Shown here: positions 16,302 through 26,593 of the stretch, in pieces
Numbering within the stretch: position 1 is the first letter of the stretch
Layout of the letters: each line of letters opens with the position of its first letter
Source of the DNA: Halomonas jincaotanensis
GTDB lineage: Bacteria > Pseudomonadota > Gammaproteobacteria > Pseudomonadales > Halomonadaceae
DNA length: 64,000 nucleotides
Assembly: GCF_018448785.1 (NCBI RefSeq)
Contig: NZ_JAHCLU010000014.1
Span: 60,532-124,531, forward strand
Direction: 5' to 3'
Program-made: the position numbers and the translations under genes
The notes under the pieces: generated by a model
What the model saw: only the letters and a program-made list of their open reading frames with translations
Database searches by the model: none
What the model was told of the DNA's origin: nothing

Positions 16302-19091
16302 ATGGCGACGATACATGTGGACGGCCGGGCCTACGAGGTGGTGGGATCCCACAATCTGCTCCAGGCCTGCCTGTCGCTGGGTCTCGATGTGCCCTACTTT
16401 TGTTGGCATCCCGCCATGGGCAGCGTGGGCGCGTGCCGTCAGTGCGCGGTCAAGCAGTACAAGGACGAGGATGACACCCAGGGCATGCTGGTGATGTCGT
16501 GCATGGCCCCCGTCGAGGAGGCCATGCGGGTCTCGATCGACGACGAGGAGGCGTACGAGTTTCGCCGCAGCGTCATCGAGTGGCTGATGGCCAATCATCC
16601 GCATGACTGCCCGGTGTGCGAGGAGGGAGGGCATTGCCACCTCCAGGACATGACGGTGATGACCGGTCATGCCCGGCGCCGCTACCGTTTCCGCAAGCGT
16701 ACGCACCGCAACCAGGACCTGGGCCCCTTCATCGCCCACGAGATGAATCGCTGCATCACCTGCTACCGCTGCGTGCGTTTCTATCGCGACTACGCCGGTG
16801 GCGAGGACCTCGGGGCCTTTGGCAGCAACGATAACGTCTACTTCGGCCGTTACCGTGAGGGTGCGCTGGAAAGCGCGTTTTCCGGCAACCTGACCGAGGT
16901 CTGTCCCACGGGTGTGTTCACCGATCGCACCCATTCCGACCACTATGTCCGCAAGTGGGACCTGCAGTTCGCCCCCAGTATCTGCCATCAGTGTGCGGTG
17001 GGCTGCAACACCAGCCCGGGCGAGCGTTACGGTGACATCCGGCGCATCGAGAATCGCTACCATGGAGAGGTCAACGGCTATTTCCTTTGCGATCGCGGGC
17101 GCTTCGGTCATGGCTATGTCAATCGAGACGACCGGCCTCGCCGTCCCGAGTGGCGAAACGTGGGAGAGGCGTCGGCCACCCCCCTGGAGGTCGATGCGGC
17201 GCTCGACCGTGGGGCAGATGCCCTGCGTCGCGCTCGCCGGATCATCGGCATCGGCTCCCCGCGCGCCAGTCTGGAGAGCAACCATCAGCTACGCGAGCTC
17301 GTTGGGGAGGCCAACTTTTCCAGCGGTGTCGTCGCGGCCGAGCAGGCCTGCCTGTCACGCATGGCCCGGCTCGCCCGCGAGAGCGGCCTGCCGGCGCCGA
17401 GCCTGCGCGAGGTCGAGGCCCACGATGCCATCCTGGTGCTCGGCGAGGATCCCCTACAGAGTGCGGCGCGGCTGGGGCTGGCGCTGCGTCGGGCGGTACT
17501 TGCCCGGGGTGAGGTGCTGGCCGAAGCACGCGACATTCCTGCCTGGAATGCCGAGGCGGTGATGACGCTGGCCCAGGGGGCTCGCCATCCGCTGTTCATC
17601 GCCTATCCTGCGGCCACCGGTCTTGATTCCCTCGCCGAGCATCACCTGGCCCTGGCGGAGGAGAATATTGCGCGCCTGGGGTTCGCCGTGGCCCACGCCA
17701 TCGATGACCGGGCGCCGGCCGTCGACGACCTCGACGAGTCCACGCGCGAGGCGGCCAGACGCATCGCCGAGGCCCTGCTGGATGCGCAACGCCCGCTGGT
17801 GGTCAGCGGCGGCTCGCTAGCGTCGCCGGCGATCCTCGATGCCGCCGGCAATATCGCCCGCGCCTTGGCCGGCAGGCGGCGTCGCGGCGGCCTGACGCTG
17901 GTGCGCCGCGAAGCCAACAGCACCGGCGTCGAGTTGCTGGGCGGTCACCCCCTGGAGTGGGCCCTGGATGAGCTGAGCCGAGGCGCTGCCGATGCCCTGG
18001 TGGTGCTCGAGAACGATCTCTACCAGCGGCTTCCTCGCGCGCCGGTGGATCGAGCGCTGGAGGCGTCGGCGCTGGTGGTGGTACTCGATCACCAGCGCAC
18101 ACCGACCTGGCAACGCGCCCACCTGGGGCTGCCGGCGGCGAGCTTTGCCGAGGCCAGCGGCACCCTGGTCAGCCTCGAGGGCCGCGCGCAACGCTTCTTC
18201 GCTGTGCACGAGCCGCGTTACCACCGGCCCGAGTCGCGCATTCATTCCAGTTGGCGCTGGCTGCATGCGCTTGAGGCCACGCTGGAGCACCGCCAGGCCA
18301 GTGACGTCGGACTGGAGACGGTGATCCGCGCCTGTGCCGACCGTCATCCCGCCCTGGCGGCCATCATCGACGCCGCACCGGGAAACGACTACCGCATTGA
18401 GGGGCTCGAGCTGGCCCGGGCGCCGCATCGCTACAGCGGGCGAACGGCGATGCGTGCTCATCTCGATGTCAGCGAACCGCGACCCCCGTCGGACGCCGAT
18501 ACACCCTTCGTCTTCTCCATGGAGGGCTACAGCGGCAGCGACCGCCCCCGCAGTCTGGTCGCTTTTGCCTGGGCACCGGGCTGGAACTCGCCCCAGGCCT
18601 GGAACAAGTTCACCGACGAGGTGGGTGGGCATCTGCGTGGCGGCGACCCCGGCGTCAGGGTGCTCGAGCCTGGGTCCCGTGAAAGGTCCCATGAAAGGTC
18701 ACATGGAAGGTCGCACGAAAGATCGAGTGAAAGCGGGTATGCCACGGAGGTTCCCGCGGCCTTCGCTGCCCGTGATGGCGAATGGCGGGTAGTGATCCTG
18801 CCGAGGCTCTTCGGCGGGGAAGAGACCTCATCGCTGTCGGCAGCGATCGCGGCGCGGGCTGGCGCATCGACCCTCACCCTGGCGGCCGACGATGCCCGCC
18901 GACTCGGCGTGACGGAAGGGGATTCCCTGTCGCTGGAGACCGCAGACACACGGAGGAACCTGCCCTTGCGGGTCGATCCATTGTTGCCACCGGGCCTGGT
19001 GGCGGTGCCGGCGGGTGTCGATCCGGCGCTGGCCTCGGGAGACTCGGCCCGGCTCGCGTTACCCGACTCGATGGGAGTAGAGACCCCATGA
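16302..19091 (+). CDS. nuoG: NADH-quinone oxidoreductase subunit G
   Basis: A 929-residue subunit carrying a chain of Fe-S clusters. Seen in order: the 2Fe-2S ligands in [16 protein letters not shown], the His/Cys set [24 protein letters not shown], and CHQCAVGC with a later LCDRGRFG supplying the extra N7 cluster known from E. coli-type enzymes. A degenerate molybdopterin-type domain follows. The ATG at 16302 is chosen because GAGGTG precedes it and the ferredoxin-like domain starts there. Residues about 792-811 contain an unusual R-S-H-E/G tetrapeptide repeat absent from E. coli NuoG. It overlaps nuoH by four bases. Confidence 0.96.
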   Translation: MATIHVDGRAYEVVGSHNLLQACLSLGLDVPYFCWHPAMGSVGACRQCAVKQYKDEDDTQGMLVMSCMAPVEEAMRVSIDDEEAYEFRRSVIEWLMANHPHDCPVCEEGGHCHLQDMTVMTGHARRRYRFRKRTHRNQDLGPFIAHEMNRCITCYRCVRFYRDYAGGEDLGAFGSNDNVYFGRYREGALESAFSGNLTEVCPTGVFTDRTHSDHYVRKWDLQFAPSICHQCAVGCNTSPGERYGDIRRIENRYHGEVNGYFLCDRGRFGHGYVNRDDRPRRPEWRNVGEASATPLEVDAALDRGADALRRARRIIGIGSPRASLESNHQLRELVGEANFSSGVVAAEQACLSRMARLARESGLPAPSLREVEAHDAILVLGEDPLQSAARLGLALRRAVLARGEVLAEARDIPAWNAEAVMTLAQGARHPLFIAYPAATGLDSLAEHHLALAEENIARLGFAVAHAIDDRAPAVDDLDESTREAARRIAEALLDAQRPLVVSGGSLASPAILDAAGNIARALAGRRRRGGLTLVRREANSTGVELLGGHPLEWALDELSRGAADALVVLENDLYQRLPRAPVDRALEASALVVVLDHQRTPTWQRAHLGLPAASFAEASGTLVSLEGRAQRFFAVHEPRYHRPESRIHSSWRWLHALEATLEHRQASDVGLETVIRACADRHPALAAIIDAAPGNDYRIEGLELARAPHRYSGRTAMRAHLDVSEPRPPSDADTPFVFSMEGYSGSDRPRSLVAFAWAPGWNSPQAWNKFTDEVGGHLRGGDPGVRVLEPGSRERSHERSHGRSHERSSESGYATEVPAAFAARDGEWRVVILPRLFGGEETSSLSAAIAARAGASTLTLAADDARRLGVTEGDSLSLETADTRRNLPLRVDPLLPPGLVAVPAGVDPALASGDSARLALPDSMGVETP
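18673..18732 (+). repeat. Five-copy 12-bp minisatellite inside nuoG
   Basis: Five successive 12-base units (first GGTCCCGTGAAA, then GGTCCCATGAAA, GGTCACATGGAA, GGTCGCACGAAA, GATCGAGTGAAA). The unit length keeps the reading frame and encodes R-S-H-E-like tetrapeptides at about residues 792-811 of NuoG. Copy number could change by slippage without a frameshift. No spacers are present, so it is not a CRISPR array. Confidence 0.9.
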
Positions 19092-20074
19092 GTATGCTGA
19101 CGCCAGCGGCCCTGGAGGCCCTTGACGCCATGCGCCATGTCCTGGCCATCCTGCTCGGCGTGATGGTGATGGCGGCGATTTTGACGGTGGTCGAGCGTCG
19201 CCTGCTGGGGCTCTGGCAGGATCGCTATGGCCCCAATCGGGTAGGGCCCTTCGGCTCGCTGCAGGTAGTCGCCGACCTGATCAAGATGCTGTTCAAGGAG
19301 GACTGGATCCCGCCCTTCGCCGATCGCTTCCTGTTCGTGCTGGCGCCGGCCATCGCCATGGCATCGCTGCTGCTGTCGTTCATGATCGTGCCTTTCACCC
19401 CCGCGTGGGGCGTGGCGGACCTGCATGTCGGCATCCTCTTCTTCTTCGCCATGGCCGGGATCAGCGTCTATGCCGTGCTGTTTGGCGGCTGGGCGAGCGG
19501 CAACAAGTATGCCCTGCTGGGCGCCATGCGCGTATCGGCGCAGACGCTCTCCTACGAAGTCTTCATGGGATTGTCGCTGATGGGCGTGGTGGCGATGGCC
19601 GGTTCCTTCAACATGCGCGACATCGTCGCCGCCCAGCAGAACCTATGGTTTATCGTGCCGCAGTTTCTCGGTTTCTGTACCTTCCTGTTCGCCGGGGTCG
19701 CGGTGACCCATCGTGCTCCCTTCGACCAGCCCGAGGCCGAGCAGGAGCTGGCCGATGGGTATCACATCGAATATTCGAGTCTGAAGTTCGGCATGTTCTT
19801 CCTCGGCGAATACCTCGGCATGCTGCTGGTATCGATGCTGATCGTGACCCTCTTTCTCGGTGGGTGGCACGGCCCCTGGTTGCCGCCCTTCCTGTGGTTC
19901 GCGATCAAGACCGCGGCCCTGCTCGTGCTGTTCATACTCTTGCGCGCCGCCTTGCCTAGGCCGCGCTATGACCGGGTGATGCAGTTCGGCTGGAAGGTCT
20001 GTTTGCCGCTGACCCTGATCAATCTACTCCTGACCGGTGCGGCCATCCTGTTGATCGCACCCGCGGGCAACTGA
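19088..20074 (+). CDS. nuoH: NADH-quinone oxidoreductase subunit H
   Basis: A 328-residue membrane subunit with about eight helices that forms much of the quinone-entry site. Conserved loops are visible: [20 protein letters not shown] (about 30-49), [20 protein letters not shown] and [18 protein letters not shown], rich in the acidic and basic residues of the E-channel. The ATG overlaps the nuoG stop. A longer in-frame extension inside nuoG is rejected because it lacks NuoH similarity. Confidence 0.97.
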   Translation: MSMLTPAALEALDAMRHVLAILLGVMVMAAILTVVERRLLGLWQDRYGPNRVGPFGSLQVVADLIKMLFKEDWIPPFADRFLFVLAPAIAMASLLLSFMIVPFTPAWGVADLHVGILFFFAMAGISVYAVLFGGWASGNKYALLGAMRVSAQTLSYEVFMGLSLMGVVAMAGSFNMRDIVAAQQNLWFIVPQFLGFCTFLFAGVAVTHRAPFDQPEAEQELADGYHIEYSSLKFGMFFLGEYLGMLLVSMLIVTLFLGGWHGPWLPPFLWFAIKTAALLVLFILLRAALPRPRYDRVMQFGWKVCLPLTLINLLLTGAAILLIAPAGN

Positions 20075-20088
20075 ACGAGGAGACGAGT

Positions 20089-20628
20089 ATGCGCCTGTCG
20101 CTGTTCTCCGCCATCGGGTCGCAACTGCGCACCCTGGGCATAGTGTTTGCGCATGCCTTTCGGCGGCGCGAGACGGTTTGCTACCCCGAGGAGGACGTCT
20201 ACCTGCCGCCGCGCTATCGGGGCCGCATCGTGCTGACGCGGGACCCCGACGGGGAGGAACGCTGCGTGGCCTGCAATCTCTGCGCGGTGGCCTGTCCGGT
20301 CGACTGCATTGCCCTGGAAAAGGCCGAGGCGCAGGACGGACGCTGGTATCCAGGCTTCTTCCGCATCAATTTCTCGCGCTGCATCTATTGCGGCCTGTGC
20401 GAGGAGGCCTGCCCGACCTCGGCGATCCAGCTCACGCCGGATTTCGAGATGAGCGAGTACCGCCGCCAGGAGCTGGTCTACGAGAAGCATGACCTGTTGA
20501 TCGATGGCCCCGGCAAGGATCCCGAGTATCGCTTCTATGCGGTGGCCGGGCTGGCGATCGCCGGCAAGGACAAGGGCCAGGCCAAGGACGAGAAGGCGCC
20601 GGTCGATGTGAGGACGCTGATGCCCTAG
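20089..20628 (+). CDS. nuoI: NADH-quinone oxidoreductase subunit I (two 4Fe-4S clusters)
   Basis: A 179-residue ferredoxin-like subunit with two classic cluster motifs: [12 protein letters not shown] (about 61-72, then VDCIAL) and [12 protein letters not shown] (about 100-111). These are N6a and N6b, which bridge NuoG to NuoB. GAGGAG lies just before the ATG. It follows nuoH by 14 bases, and the C-terminal tail is Lys-rich. Confidence 0.97.
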   Translation: MRLSLFSAIGSQLRTLGIVFAHAFRRRETVCYPEEDVYLPPRYRGRIVLTRDPDGEERCVACNLCAVACPVDCIALEKAEAQDGRWYPGFFRINFSRCIYCGLCEEACPTSAIQLTPDFEMSEYRRQELVYEKHDLLIDGPGKDPEYRFYAVAGLAIAGKDKGQAKDEKAPVDVRTLMP

Positions 20629-20644
20629 TCGAGAGGGACAGAAT

Positions 20645-21178
20645 ATGGAAATTGCCTTCTATCTGAGCGGTGGGGTCGCCGTGTTGGCGACACTGGGAGT
20701 CATCACCAGCCTTCACCCGGTGCATGCACTGCTCTACCTGATCGTTTCGCTGATTGCCGTGGCGATGGTGTTCTTTGCCCTCGGGGCGCCCTTCGCCGGC
20801 GTGTTGGAGATCATTGTCTATGCAGGCGCGATCATGGTGCTGTTCGTGTTCGTGGTGATGATGCTCAATCCCGGACCGCTGGCGAAGGCCAGAGAGCGGG
20901 CCTGGCTGCGGCCGCGTATCTGGCTGGGACCCTCGGTGCTCGCGGCGGTGCTTCTGGCGGTGCTTCTTGCCACCCTGTGGCGCGGCGATCCGGGGCCGGT
21001 CGTCGAGGGCGAGATGCTGACTGCCAGGGCGGTGGGCACGACGCTGTTTGGACCCTGGCTGATCGTCGTCGAATTGTCCGCCTTCCTGCTACTGGCCGCG
21101 CTGGTCACGGCCTCACACCTGGGCCAGGCGGGGTCGAGCCGGGAGCCGGACCCGACCACCGCGAGGGAGGAGTCATGA
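20645..21178 (+). CDS. nuoJ: NADH-quinone oxidoreductase subunit J
   Basis: A 177-residue membrane subunit with five helices. The conserved third-helix region [21 protein letters not shown] (about 56-76) contains the pi-bulge segment important for coupling. It lies 16 bases after nuoI and overlaps nuoK by four bases (ATGA). Confidence 0.96.
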   Translation: MEIAFYLSGGVAVLATLGVITSLHPVHALLYLIVSLIAVAMVFFALGAPFAGVLEIIVYAGAIMVLFVFVVMMLNPGPLAKARERAWLRPRIWLGPSVLAAVLLAVLLATLWRGDPGPVVEGEMLTARAVGTTLFGPWLIVVELSAFLLLAALVTASHLGQAGSSREPDPTTAREES

Positions 21179-21483
21179 GCGGCGTCCCCATAGAGCATGG
21201 CCTGGTCCTGGCGATGGTGCTGTTCGCGCTGGGTCTGGCAGGGCTGATGATCCGCCGCAATATGCTGTTCATGCTGATGAGCCTGGAGATCATGCTCAAT
21301 GCGACCGGGCTGGCCTTCATTGTCGCCGGCACGGCCTGGGGGCAACCCGAAGGGCAGGTAATGTTCCTGCTGGTGATCACCCTGGCGGCGGCGGAGGCCA
21401 GTGTGGGACTGGCGTTGCTGCTTCAGTTGCACCGCCGCTTCCGGACGCTGGATATCGACGCCATCAGCAGGATGCGCGGATGA
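21175..21483 (+). CDS. nuoK: NADH-quinone oxidoreductase subunit K
   Basis: A 102-residue protein with three helices and the two buried glutamates of the family in [10 protein letters not shown] and [14 protein letters not shown]. These belong to the proton path next to NuoJ and NuoN. The ATG at 21175 overlaps the nuoJ stop; GGGAGGAG is a strong ribosome-binding site before it. A longer in-frame extension inside nuoJ is rejected. Confidence 0.96.
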   Translation: MSGVPIEHGLVLAMVLFALGLAGLMIRRNMLFMLMSLEIMLNATGLAFIVAGTAWGQPEGQVMFLLVITLAAAEASVGLALLLQLHRRFRTLDIDAISRMRG

Positions 21484-21493
21484 GGGAGTCCCG

Positions 21494-23347
21494 ATGAGCT
21501 GGCTACTGCCGTTGACGTTTCTGCTGCCGCTTGGCGGCATGCTCGCCCTGGTGCTGTGGAGAGGCGACCCGGGCAGACGCCTTTGCGTCGCGATCGGTGT
21601 GGGCAGTGCCGGAGGGGCCGCGCTGGTTACGGCGTTCATTGTGACGCAGTTTCTCGCCACACCCGAACCCCACACGGTCACCTTGTGGACCTGGATCGCG
21701 GTGGGCAACTTCCGACCCACCATTGGCCTGGCGCTTGATGGTCTGTCGCTGACCCTGCTGGGTGTCATCACCGGTGTGGGGTTCCTGATCCACCTGTTCG
21801 CGGCCTGGTACATGCACGATGAGCCGGGCGTACGGCGCTTCTATGCCTACCTGAATCTCTTCGTCGCCAGCATGGTATTGCTGGTGTTGGGGGATAACCT
21901 GCTGTTGCTGTTCCTCGGCTGGGAGGGTGTCGGCCTGTGCAGCTACCTGTTGATCGGCCACTATCATCAGGTTGAGGCTAACGGTCGGGCCGCCTTCAAG
22001 GCCTTCATCGTCACACGCACCGGGGATGTCTTCCTGGCCATTGGCCTCTTCCTGCTGTTCCACCAGTTGGGCACCCTGAATATCGCCCTGGCCCTCGAGC
22101 GCGTCCCGGCGTTATGGGCCGAGGGCGATCCCATGGTCGAGCTGGCAGCGTTGCTGTTGCTGGCCGGGGCGCTGGGCAAGTCGGCGCAGCTGCCGCTGCA
22201 TACCTGGCTGGCCGATGCCATGGCCGGCCCGACACCGGTCTCGGCGCTGATCCATGCAGCGACCATGGTCACCGCCGGTGTCTACCTGATCGCCCGGATG
22301 CACGAGGTTTTCTTGCTGGCCCCGGGTGTGCTCTACCTGACCGGTGTGATCGGGGCCCTGACGCTGCTCTCGGCCGGTTGCGCCGCCCTGGCGCAGACCG
22401 ATATCAAGCGCGTCCTGGCCTATTCGACGATGAGCCAGATCGGCTACATGTTCCTCGCCCTGGGGGTCGGCGCCTTCGAGGCGGCGGTCGTGCATCTGAT
22501 GACCCATGCGTTCTTCAAGGCGCTGCTGTTCCTGTCTGCCGGCGCGGTGATCGTCGGTTGCCACCACGAGCAGGACATGCGGCGGCTGGGCGGGCTGTGG
22601 CGGCGCCTGCCACTGGCCTATGCCGGCTTCATCGCCGGTGGCGCAGCCTTGGTGGCCTTGCCGCTGGTATCCGCCGGCTTCTACAGCAAGGACGAAATCC
22701 TGTGGCGGGCGCTGGTTTCCGGTCAGGTGGAACTGCTGGCGGCCGGGCTGCTCGGGACCTTTCTGACCTCGCTCTACACCCTGCGACTCATCGTGCATAC
22801 CTTCCACGGGGAGCCGCGCAGCGAGAATGCCCGCCAGGCCCGTCCGGGGCATGGCTGGGCCCACGCCGTGCCGCTGATACTGCTGGTACTGCTGTCAACC
22901 TTCTTCGGGGCCTGGGTCGAGCCGCCCCTGGCGGGGGTGTTTCCCGAACCAGACGAAGGATCGTCGCTCGGGCATACGCTGCTCGAAGTCGGCGCCATCA
23001 GCATCGTCCTCTCGGGCTTGGCCCTGGGGGGCTGGCTCCTGTGGCGCCGGGGCAACTGGCTCGAGGGCCCCTCGGCGCAAGGCCCTGGCGCGGCCCTGTG
23101 GCGGCTCTGGTACCACGACTGGGGAAGCGATGCCCTATATGACCGGCTGCTGGTGCAGCCCTATCGCCAGCTGGTGGGGTGGCTGCGCGATGATGCCATC
23201 GATTCGCTCGTCACGGGTGTCGCGCGACTGGCCTGGTGGTCGCATCTTGGTCTGGCTCGGACCCAGACGGGCCAGCTGCGTCTGTACCTGGTCATCCTGT
23301 CGCTGGGCGTCGTGCTGATACTGCTGGTGCTGGCTGTCGGCGTGTGA
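21494..23347 (+). CDS. nuoL: NADH-quinone oxidoreductase subunit L (antiporter-like)
   Basis: A 617-residue antiporter-like subunit at the tip of the membrane arm, with about 16 hydrophobic segments. The family core is clear in LFLGWEGVGLCSYLLIGHY, SAQLPLHTWLADAMAGPTPVSALIHAATMVTAGVYL and KRVLAYSTMSQIGYMFLALG, including the lysine and glutamate of the proton channel. The long lateral helix region falls at about 500-560. The start at 21494 follows the nuoK stop by ten bases; GAGGGAG lies upstream. Confidence 0.97.
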   Translation: MSWLLPLTFLLPLGGMLALVLWRGDPGRRLCVAIGVGSAGGAALVTAFIVTQFLATPEPHTVTLWTWIAVGNFRPTIGLALDGLSLTLLGVITGVGFLIHLFAAWYMHDEPGVRRFYAYLNLFVASMVLLVLGDNLLLLFLGWEGVGLCSYLLIGHYHQVEANGRAAFKAFIVTRTGDVFLAIGLFLLFHQLGTLNIALALERVPALWAEGDPMVELAALLLLAGALGKSAQLPLHTWLADAMAGPTPVSALIHAATMVTAGVYLIARMHEVFLLAPGVLYLTGVIGALTLLSAGCAALAQTDIKRVLAYSTMSQIGYMFLALGVGAFEAAVVHLMTHAFFKALLFLSAGAVIVGCHHEQDMRRLGGLWRRLPLAYAGFIAGGAALVALPLVSAGFYSKDEILWRALVSGQVELLAAGLLGTFLTSLYTLRLIVHTFHGEPRSENARQARPGHGWAHAVPLILLVLLSTFFGAWVEPPLAGVFPEPDEGSSLGHTLLEVGAISIVLSGLALGGWLLWRRGNWLEGPSAQGPGAALWRLWYHDWGSDALYDRLLVQPYRQLVGWLRDDAIDSLVTGVARLAWWSHLGLARTQTGQLRLYLVILSLGVVLILLVLAVGV

Positions 23348-23433
23348 AGCGCGATGCGTGAAGGGCGGGAGGCGCGAATGCGAGAGAGCGACATCGACAT
23401 GACAAGAGGCCCATTACCGGGAGTGCAAGCTTC

Positions 23434-24993
23434 ATGATGCTGGTCTGGCTGATCCTGATCCCGTTCCTCGGCGGACTGCTCGCCTGGCGTGGGGAGACCT
23501 GGAGCGACAGTGCCCCGCGCTGGACGGCGCTGGCCAGCATGTTGCTGGTATTGCTGGTCTGTCTGGGCCTGTGGTGGGTCGGCGATTACCGGCCGCTGGT
23601 TGCTGACGAGGCGGCGGCCCCACGCTGGGCGATGGAGTGGCGTCTCGCCTGGATTCCGCGCTTCGGGATCGAGTTTCACCTGGCGCTTGACGGCTTGTCG
23701 CTGGTACTGGTTGCGCTGACCGGCCTGCTCGGGGTGCTCGCGGTGCTCTGCTCGTGGCGGGAGATTGACCACGGGGTGGGCTTCTTCCATCTCAACTTGT
23801 TGTGGATCCTGGCTGGTGTGATCGGGGTCTTCCTGGCCATCGATCTGTTCCTGTTCTTCCTGTTCTGGGAAGTCATGCTGGTCCCGATGTTTTTCCTGAT
23901 CGCGCTGTGGGGCCACAGCGGCCCAGCCGGGAGGACGCGCATCCGGGCGGCGACCAAGTTCTTTCTCTATACCCAGGCCAGCGGCCTGTTGATGCTGGTG
24001 GCGATCCTCGGCCTGGTCTTCGCGCACCATGCCTCTGGCGGTGTTTATTCCTTTGATTATGCGGTGCTGCGCGAGACGCCGCTTTCAGACACTACGGCGA
24101 TGTGGCTCATGCTGGGCTTCTTCATTGCCTTCGCCGTCAAGCTGCCGGTGGTTCCCCTGCATGGCTGGCTTCCCGATGCCCATGCGCAGGCACCCACGGC
24201 GGGCAGTGTGCTGCTGGCCGGTATCCTGCTCAAGACTTCCGCCTACGGACTGCTGCGTTTCGCTCTGCCGCTGTTTCCCGAGGCCTCCCAGGCACTCGCG
24301 CCGGTGGCCATGGGGTTGGGACTGCTGGGTATCTTCTACGGTGCCCTGTTGGCCTGCGGCCAGCAGGACATCAAGCGATTGATCGCCTACACCAGCATTT
24401 CGCACATGGGCTTCGTGCTGGTGGGGGTCTATGCCGGCACCGAACTGGCGTTGCAGGGGGTAGTCATGCTGCTCGTGGCGCATGCCCTGTCCAGTGCCGG
24501 CCTCTTTCTCCTCAGCGGTCAGCTCTTTGAGCGTCTACATACCCGTGACATGCGCGAAATGGGCGGGCTCTGGGACCGGCTTCCGGTCATACCCGCCTTC
24601 ACCCTCTGCTTTGTTGTTGCCTCACTTGGGATGCCGGGAACGGCGAACTTCGTCGGTGAGTTCATGATCCTGTTCGGCAGTTTCCCGGCGGTGCCGTGGA
24701 TCGTCGCCATCGCTACCGTGGGTATGTTGCTGGCGGCCATCTATTCCTTGCTGCTGATGCAGCGGGTACATTTCGGGCGCGCTCGGGAGGAGGGACGGCT
24801 CGCCGGCCCCGACCGACGTGAAACTGCCATGATGCTGGGCTTGCTGCTGTTAGTGCTATGGCTGGGGCTCTATCCCCAGCCATTGCTGGACACCTCCGCT
24901 GACACCGTGGCGGATATCGAGCGGCTATTCGGTGAAACCGATACGGGCCGTGACGACTCGTCGAGGGCACAAGCTCCGGTGGAGGGCCGCTGA
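23434..24993 (+). CDS. nuoM: NADH-quinone oxidoreductase subunit M (antiporter-like)
   Basis: A 519-residue antiporter-like proton-pumping subunit with about 14 helices. Conserved parts are FFLFWEVMLVPMFFLIALWG, LPVVPLHGWLPDAHAQAPTAGSVLLAGILLKT and KRLIAYTSISHMGFVLVG. The 86 bases before it form the largest gap in the operon; they contain a GGGAG about 11 bases upstream of the ATG and no recognisable gene. The stop shares one base with the nuoN start. Confidence 0.97.
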   Translation: MMLVWLILIPFLGGLLAWRGETWSDSAPRWTALASMLLVLLVCLGLWWVGDYRPLVADEAAAPRWAMEWRLAWIPRFGIEFHLALDGLSLVLVALTGLLGVLAVLCSWREIDHGVGFFHLNLLWILAGVIGVFLAIDLFLFFLFWEVMLVPMFFLIALWGHSGPAGRTRIRAATKFFLYTQASGLLMLVAILGLVFAHHASGGVYSFDYAVLRETPLSDTTAMWLMLGFFIAFAVKLPVVPLHGWLPDAHAQAPTAGSVLLAGILLKTSAYGLLRFALPLFPEASQALAPVAMGLGLLGIFYGALLACGQQDIKRLIAYTSISHMGFVLVGVYAGTELALQGVVMLLVAHALSSAGLFLLSGQLFERLHTRDMREMGGLWDRLPVIPAFTLCFVVASLGMPGTANFVGEFMILFGSFPAVPWIVAIATVGMLLAAIYSLLLMQRVHFGRAREEGRLAGPDRRETAMMLGLLLLVLWLGLYPQPLLDTSADTVADIERLFGETDTGRDDSSRAQAPVEGR

Positions 24994-26429
24994 TGTTGAC
25001 CGCAACGCACCTGTTGGCCCTTATGCCGGTGATCCTGGTCGCCGCCACGGTTCTGGTGGTGATGCTGGGCATCGCCTGGCGGCGGCGGCATACACCCGCG
25101 GCGCTGGTTACCGCGGCGGGCCTCGGGCTGTCGCTGTTGGCGTTGCTGCTTGTCTCGCCGATGGCGCCGATCGAGACGCCGCTGATGGTCATCGATGGCC
25201 TGGCGCTATTCGCGATGACCTGGATCCTGCTCGCTGCACTGGCCAGCATCGGCTTGGCGCATGCCTACCTTGGCGGTTTTGCCGGTCCACGCGAAGAATT
25301 CTACCTGCTGCTGCTGAGTGCCACGACGGGGGCCATGGTGCTGGTGGCCAGCCGCCACCTGGCGACCCTCTTCCTCGGCCTGGAACTGCTATCGATGCCG
25401 CTCTACGGCATGCTTGCCTATGCATTCCACGAGCGACGCTCCCTGGAGGCGGGCATCAAGTATCTGGTGCTGTCGGCGGCGGGAACGGCCTTCCTGCTGT
25501 TCGGCATGGCCCTGCTGTATGCCCAGAGCGGGCGACTCGACCTGGCGGGACTCGCCGCATCACTCGTCGAGCCGGGCGTCTGGGCGCTGTCCGGCGCCGC
25601 CCTGATGCTGGTCGGCCTGGGCTTCAAGTTGTCCATCGTGCCCTTCCATCTCTGGACCCCGGATGTCTACGAAGGGGGGCCGGCCCCTGCGGTGATGTTT
25701 CTGGCCTCGGTCAGCAAGCTGGCGGTATTCGTCGTCCTGCTGCGACTGGTACTGGCCGTGCCGGCATTCCAGGGGTTGGAGGGCGTGATGGGTGCGCTGG
25801 CGTTGATCAGCATGCTGGTGGGTAACCTGCTGGCGCTGGCCCAGTCGAACCTCAAGCGCCTGCTCGCCTATTCGTCGATCGCCCATTTCGGCTATCTGCT
25901 GGTGGCGCTGGCGGTGGTCAATGGCGCGACTCTCGAGACCGGAATGGTCTATCTGGTTACCTATCTGGTGGCGACCCTTGGGGCTTTAGGCGTGATCACC
26001 CTGATGTCCACTCCCTGGCGGGGAGAAGAGGCGACGGCCCTCCATGAGTATCGTGGCCTCTTCTGGCGGCGTCCCTTCCTGGCAGGTGTGCTCACCGTCT
26101 GCCTGCTGTCGCTGGCCGGCATCCCCCCGACGATCGGGTTTATCGGCAAGTTCTACATCATCGCGCTGGGTGTCGAGGCCGAGCGCTGGTGGCTGGTAGC
26201 GGGTATCGTCCTGGGCAGTGCCATCGGACTCTATTACTACCTGCGCGTGCTGGTCACGCTATATCTGCCTGGGCCGCGCATGCCAAGATTCGATGCACCT
26301 GAAGACTGGCATCGCCGTGCCGGCGGCCTGGTGGTGGTCGGCCTGGCGCTGCTGGTGCTGTTGCTGGGGGTGTATCCCATCCCTCTCATTGAATCTCTGG
26401 AATGGGTCATGGCGATGAAGCGCGCTTGA
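24993..26429 (+). CDS. nuoN: NADH-quinone oxidoreductase subunit N (antiporter-like)
   Basis: A 478-residue antiporter-like subunit, last in the operon. Conserved stretches are LGLELLSMPLYGMLAYAF, LSIVPFHLWTPDVYEGGPAPAVMFLASVSK and LKRLLAYSSIAHFGYLLVAL. The start overlaps the nuoM stop by one base (TGATG). A strong hairpin terminator lies about 110 bases after its stop. Confidence 0.97.
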   Translation: MLTATHLLALMPVILVAATVLVVMLGIAWRRRHTPAALVTAAGLGLSLLALLLVSPMAPIETPLMVIDGLALFAMTWILLAALASIGLAHAYLGGFAGPREEFYLLLLSATTGAMVLVASRHLATLFLGLELLSMPLYGMLAYAFHERRSLEAGIKYLVLSAAGTAFLLFGMALLYAQSGRLDLAGLAASLVEPGVWALSGAALMLVGLGFKLSIVPFHLWTPDVYEGGPAPAVMFLASVSKLAVFVVLLRLVLAVPAFQGLEGVMGALALISMLVGNLLALAQSNLKRLLAYSSIAHFGYLLVALAVVNGATLETGMVYLVTYLVATLGALGVITLMSTPWRGEEATALHEYRGLFWRRPFLAGVLTVCLLSLAGIPPTIGFIGKFYIIALGVEAERWWLVAGIVLGSAIGLYYYLRVLVTLYLPGPRMPRFDAPEDWHRRAGGLVVVGLALLVLLLGVYPIPLIESLEWVMAMKRA

Positions 26430-26539
26430 AAGCACGCGTTCCTGTGGCTGAAACAAGTATCGGAGACCTGGCGAGCGTCGCATCGGACATCCTGTGTTGG
26501 CTGGCGATGGTGTGCCGCTGAATGAAGCCATACAACGCG

Positions 26540-26565
26540 AAGGGCCACCCGAAGGTGGCCCTTTT
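26540..26565 (+). terminator. Rho-independent terminator of the nuo operon
   Basis: AAGGGCCACC and GGTGGCCCTT form a perfect stem with a CGAA tetraloop and are followed by TT and then CTCT, giving TTTTCTCT after the G/C stem. It also stands beyond the stop of the converging TRAP binding-protein gene and may serve both strands, although the T-run is better rightward. Confidence 0.88.
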
Positions 26566-26593
26566 CTCTAGCGTACGTCGTGCCGCCACTCAC

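Noticed and set aside
18673..18732. CRISPR-like array in nuoG
   Set aside because: The repeats are contiguous 12-bp units without spacers and are translated in frame as part of NuoG.
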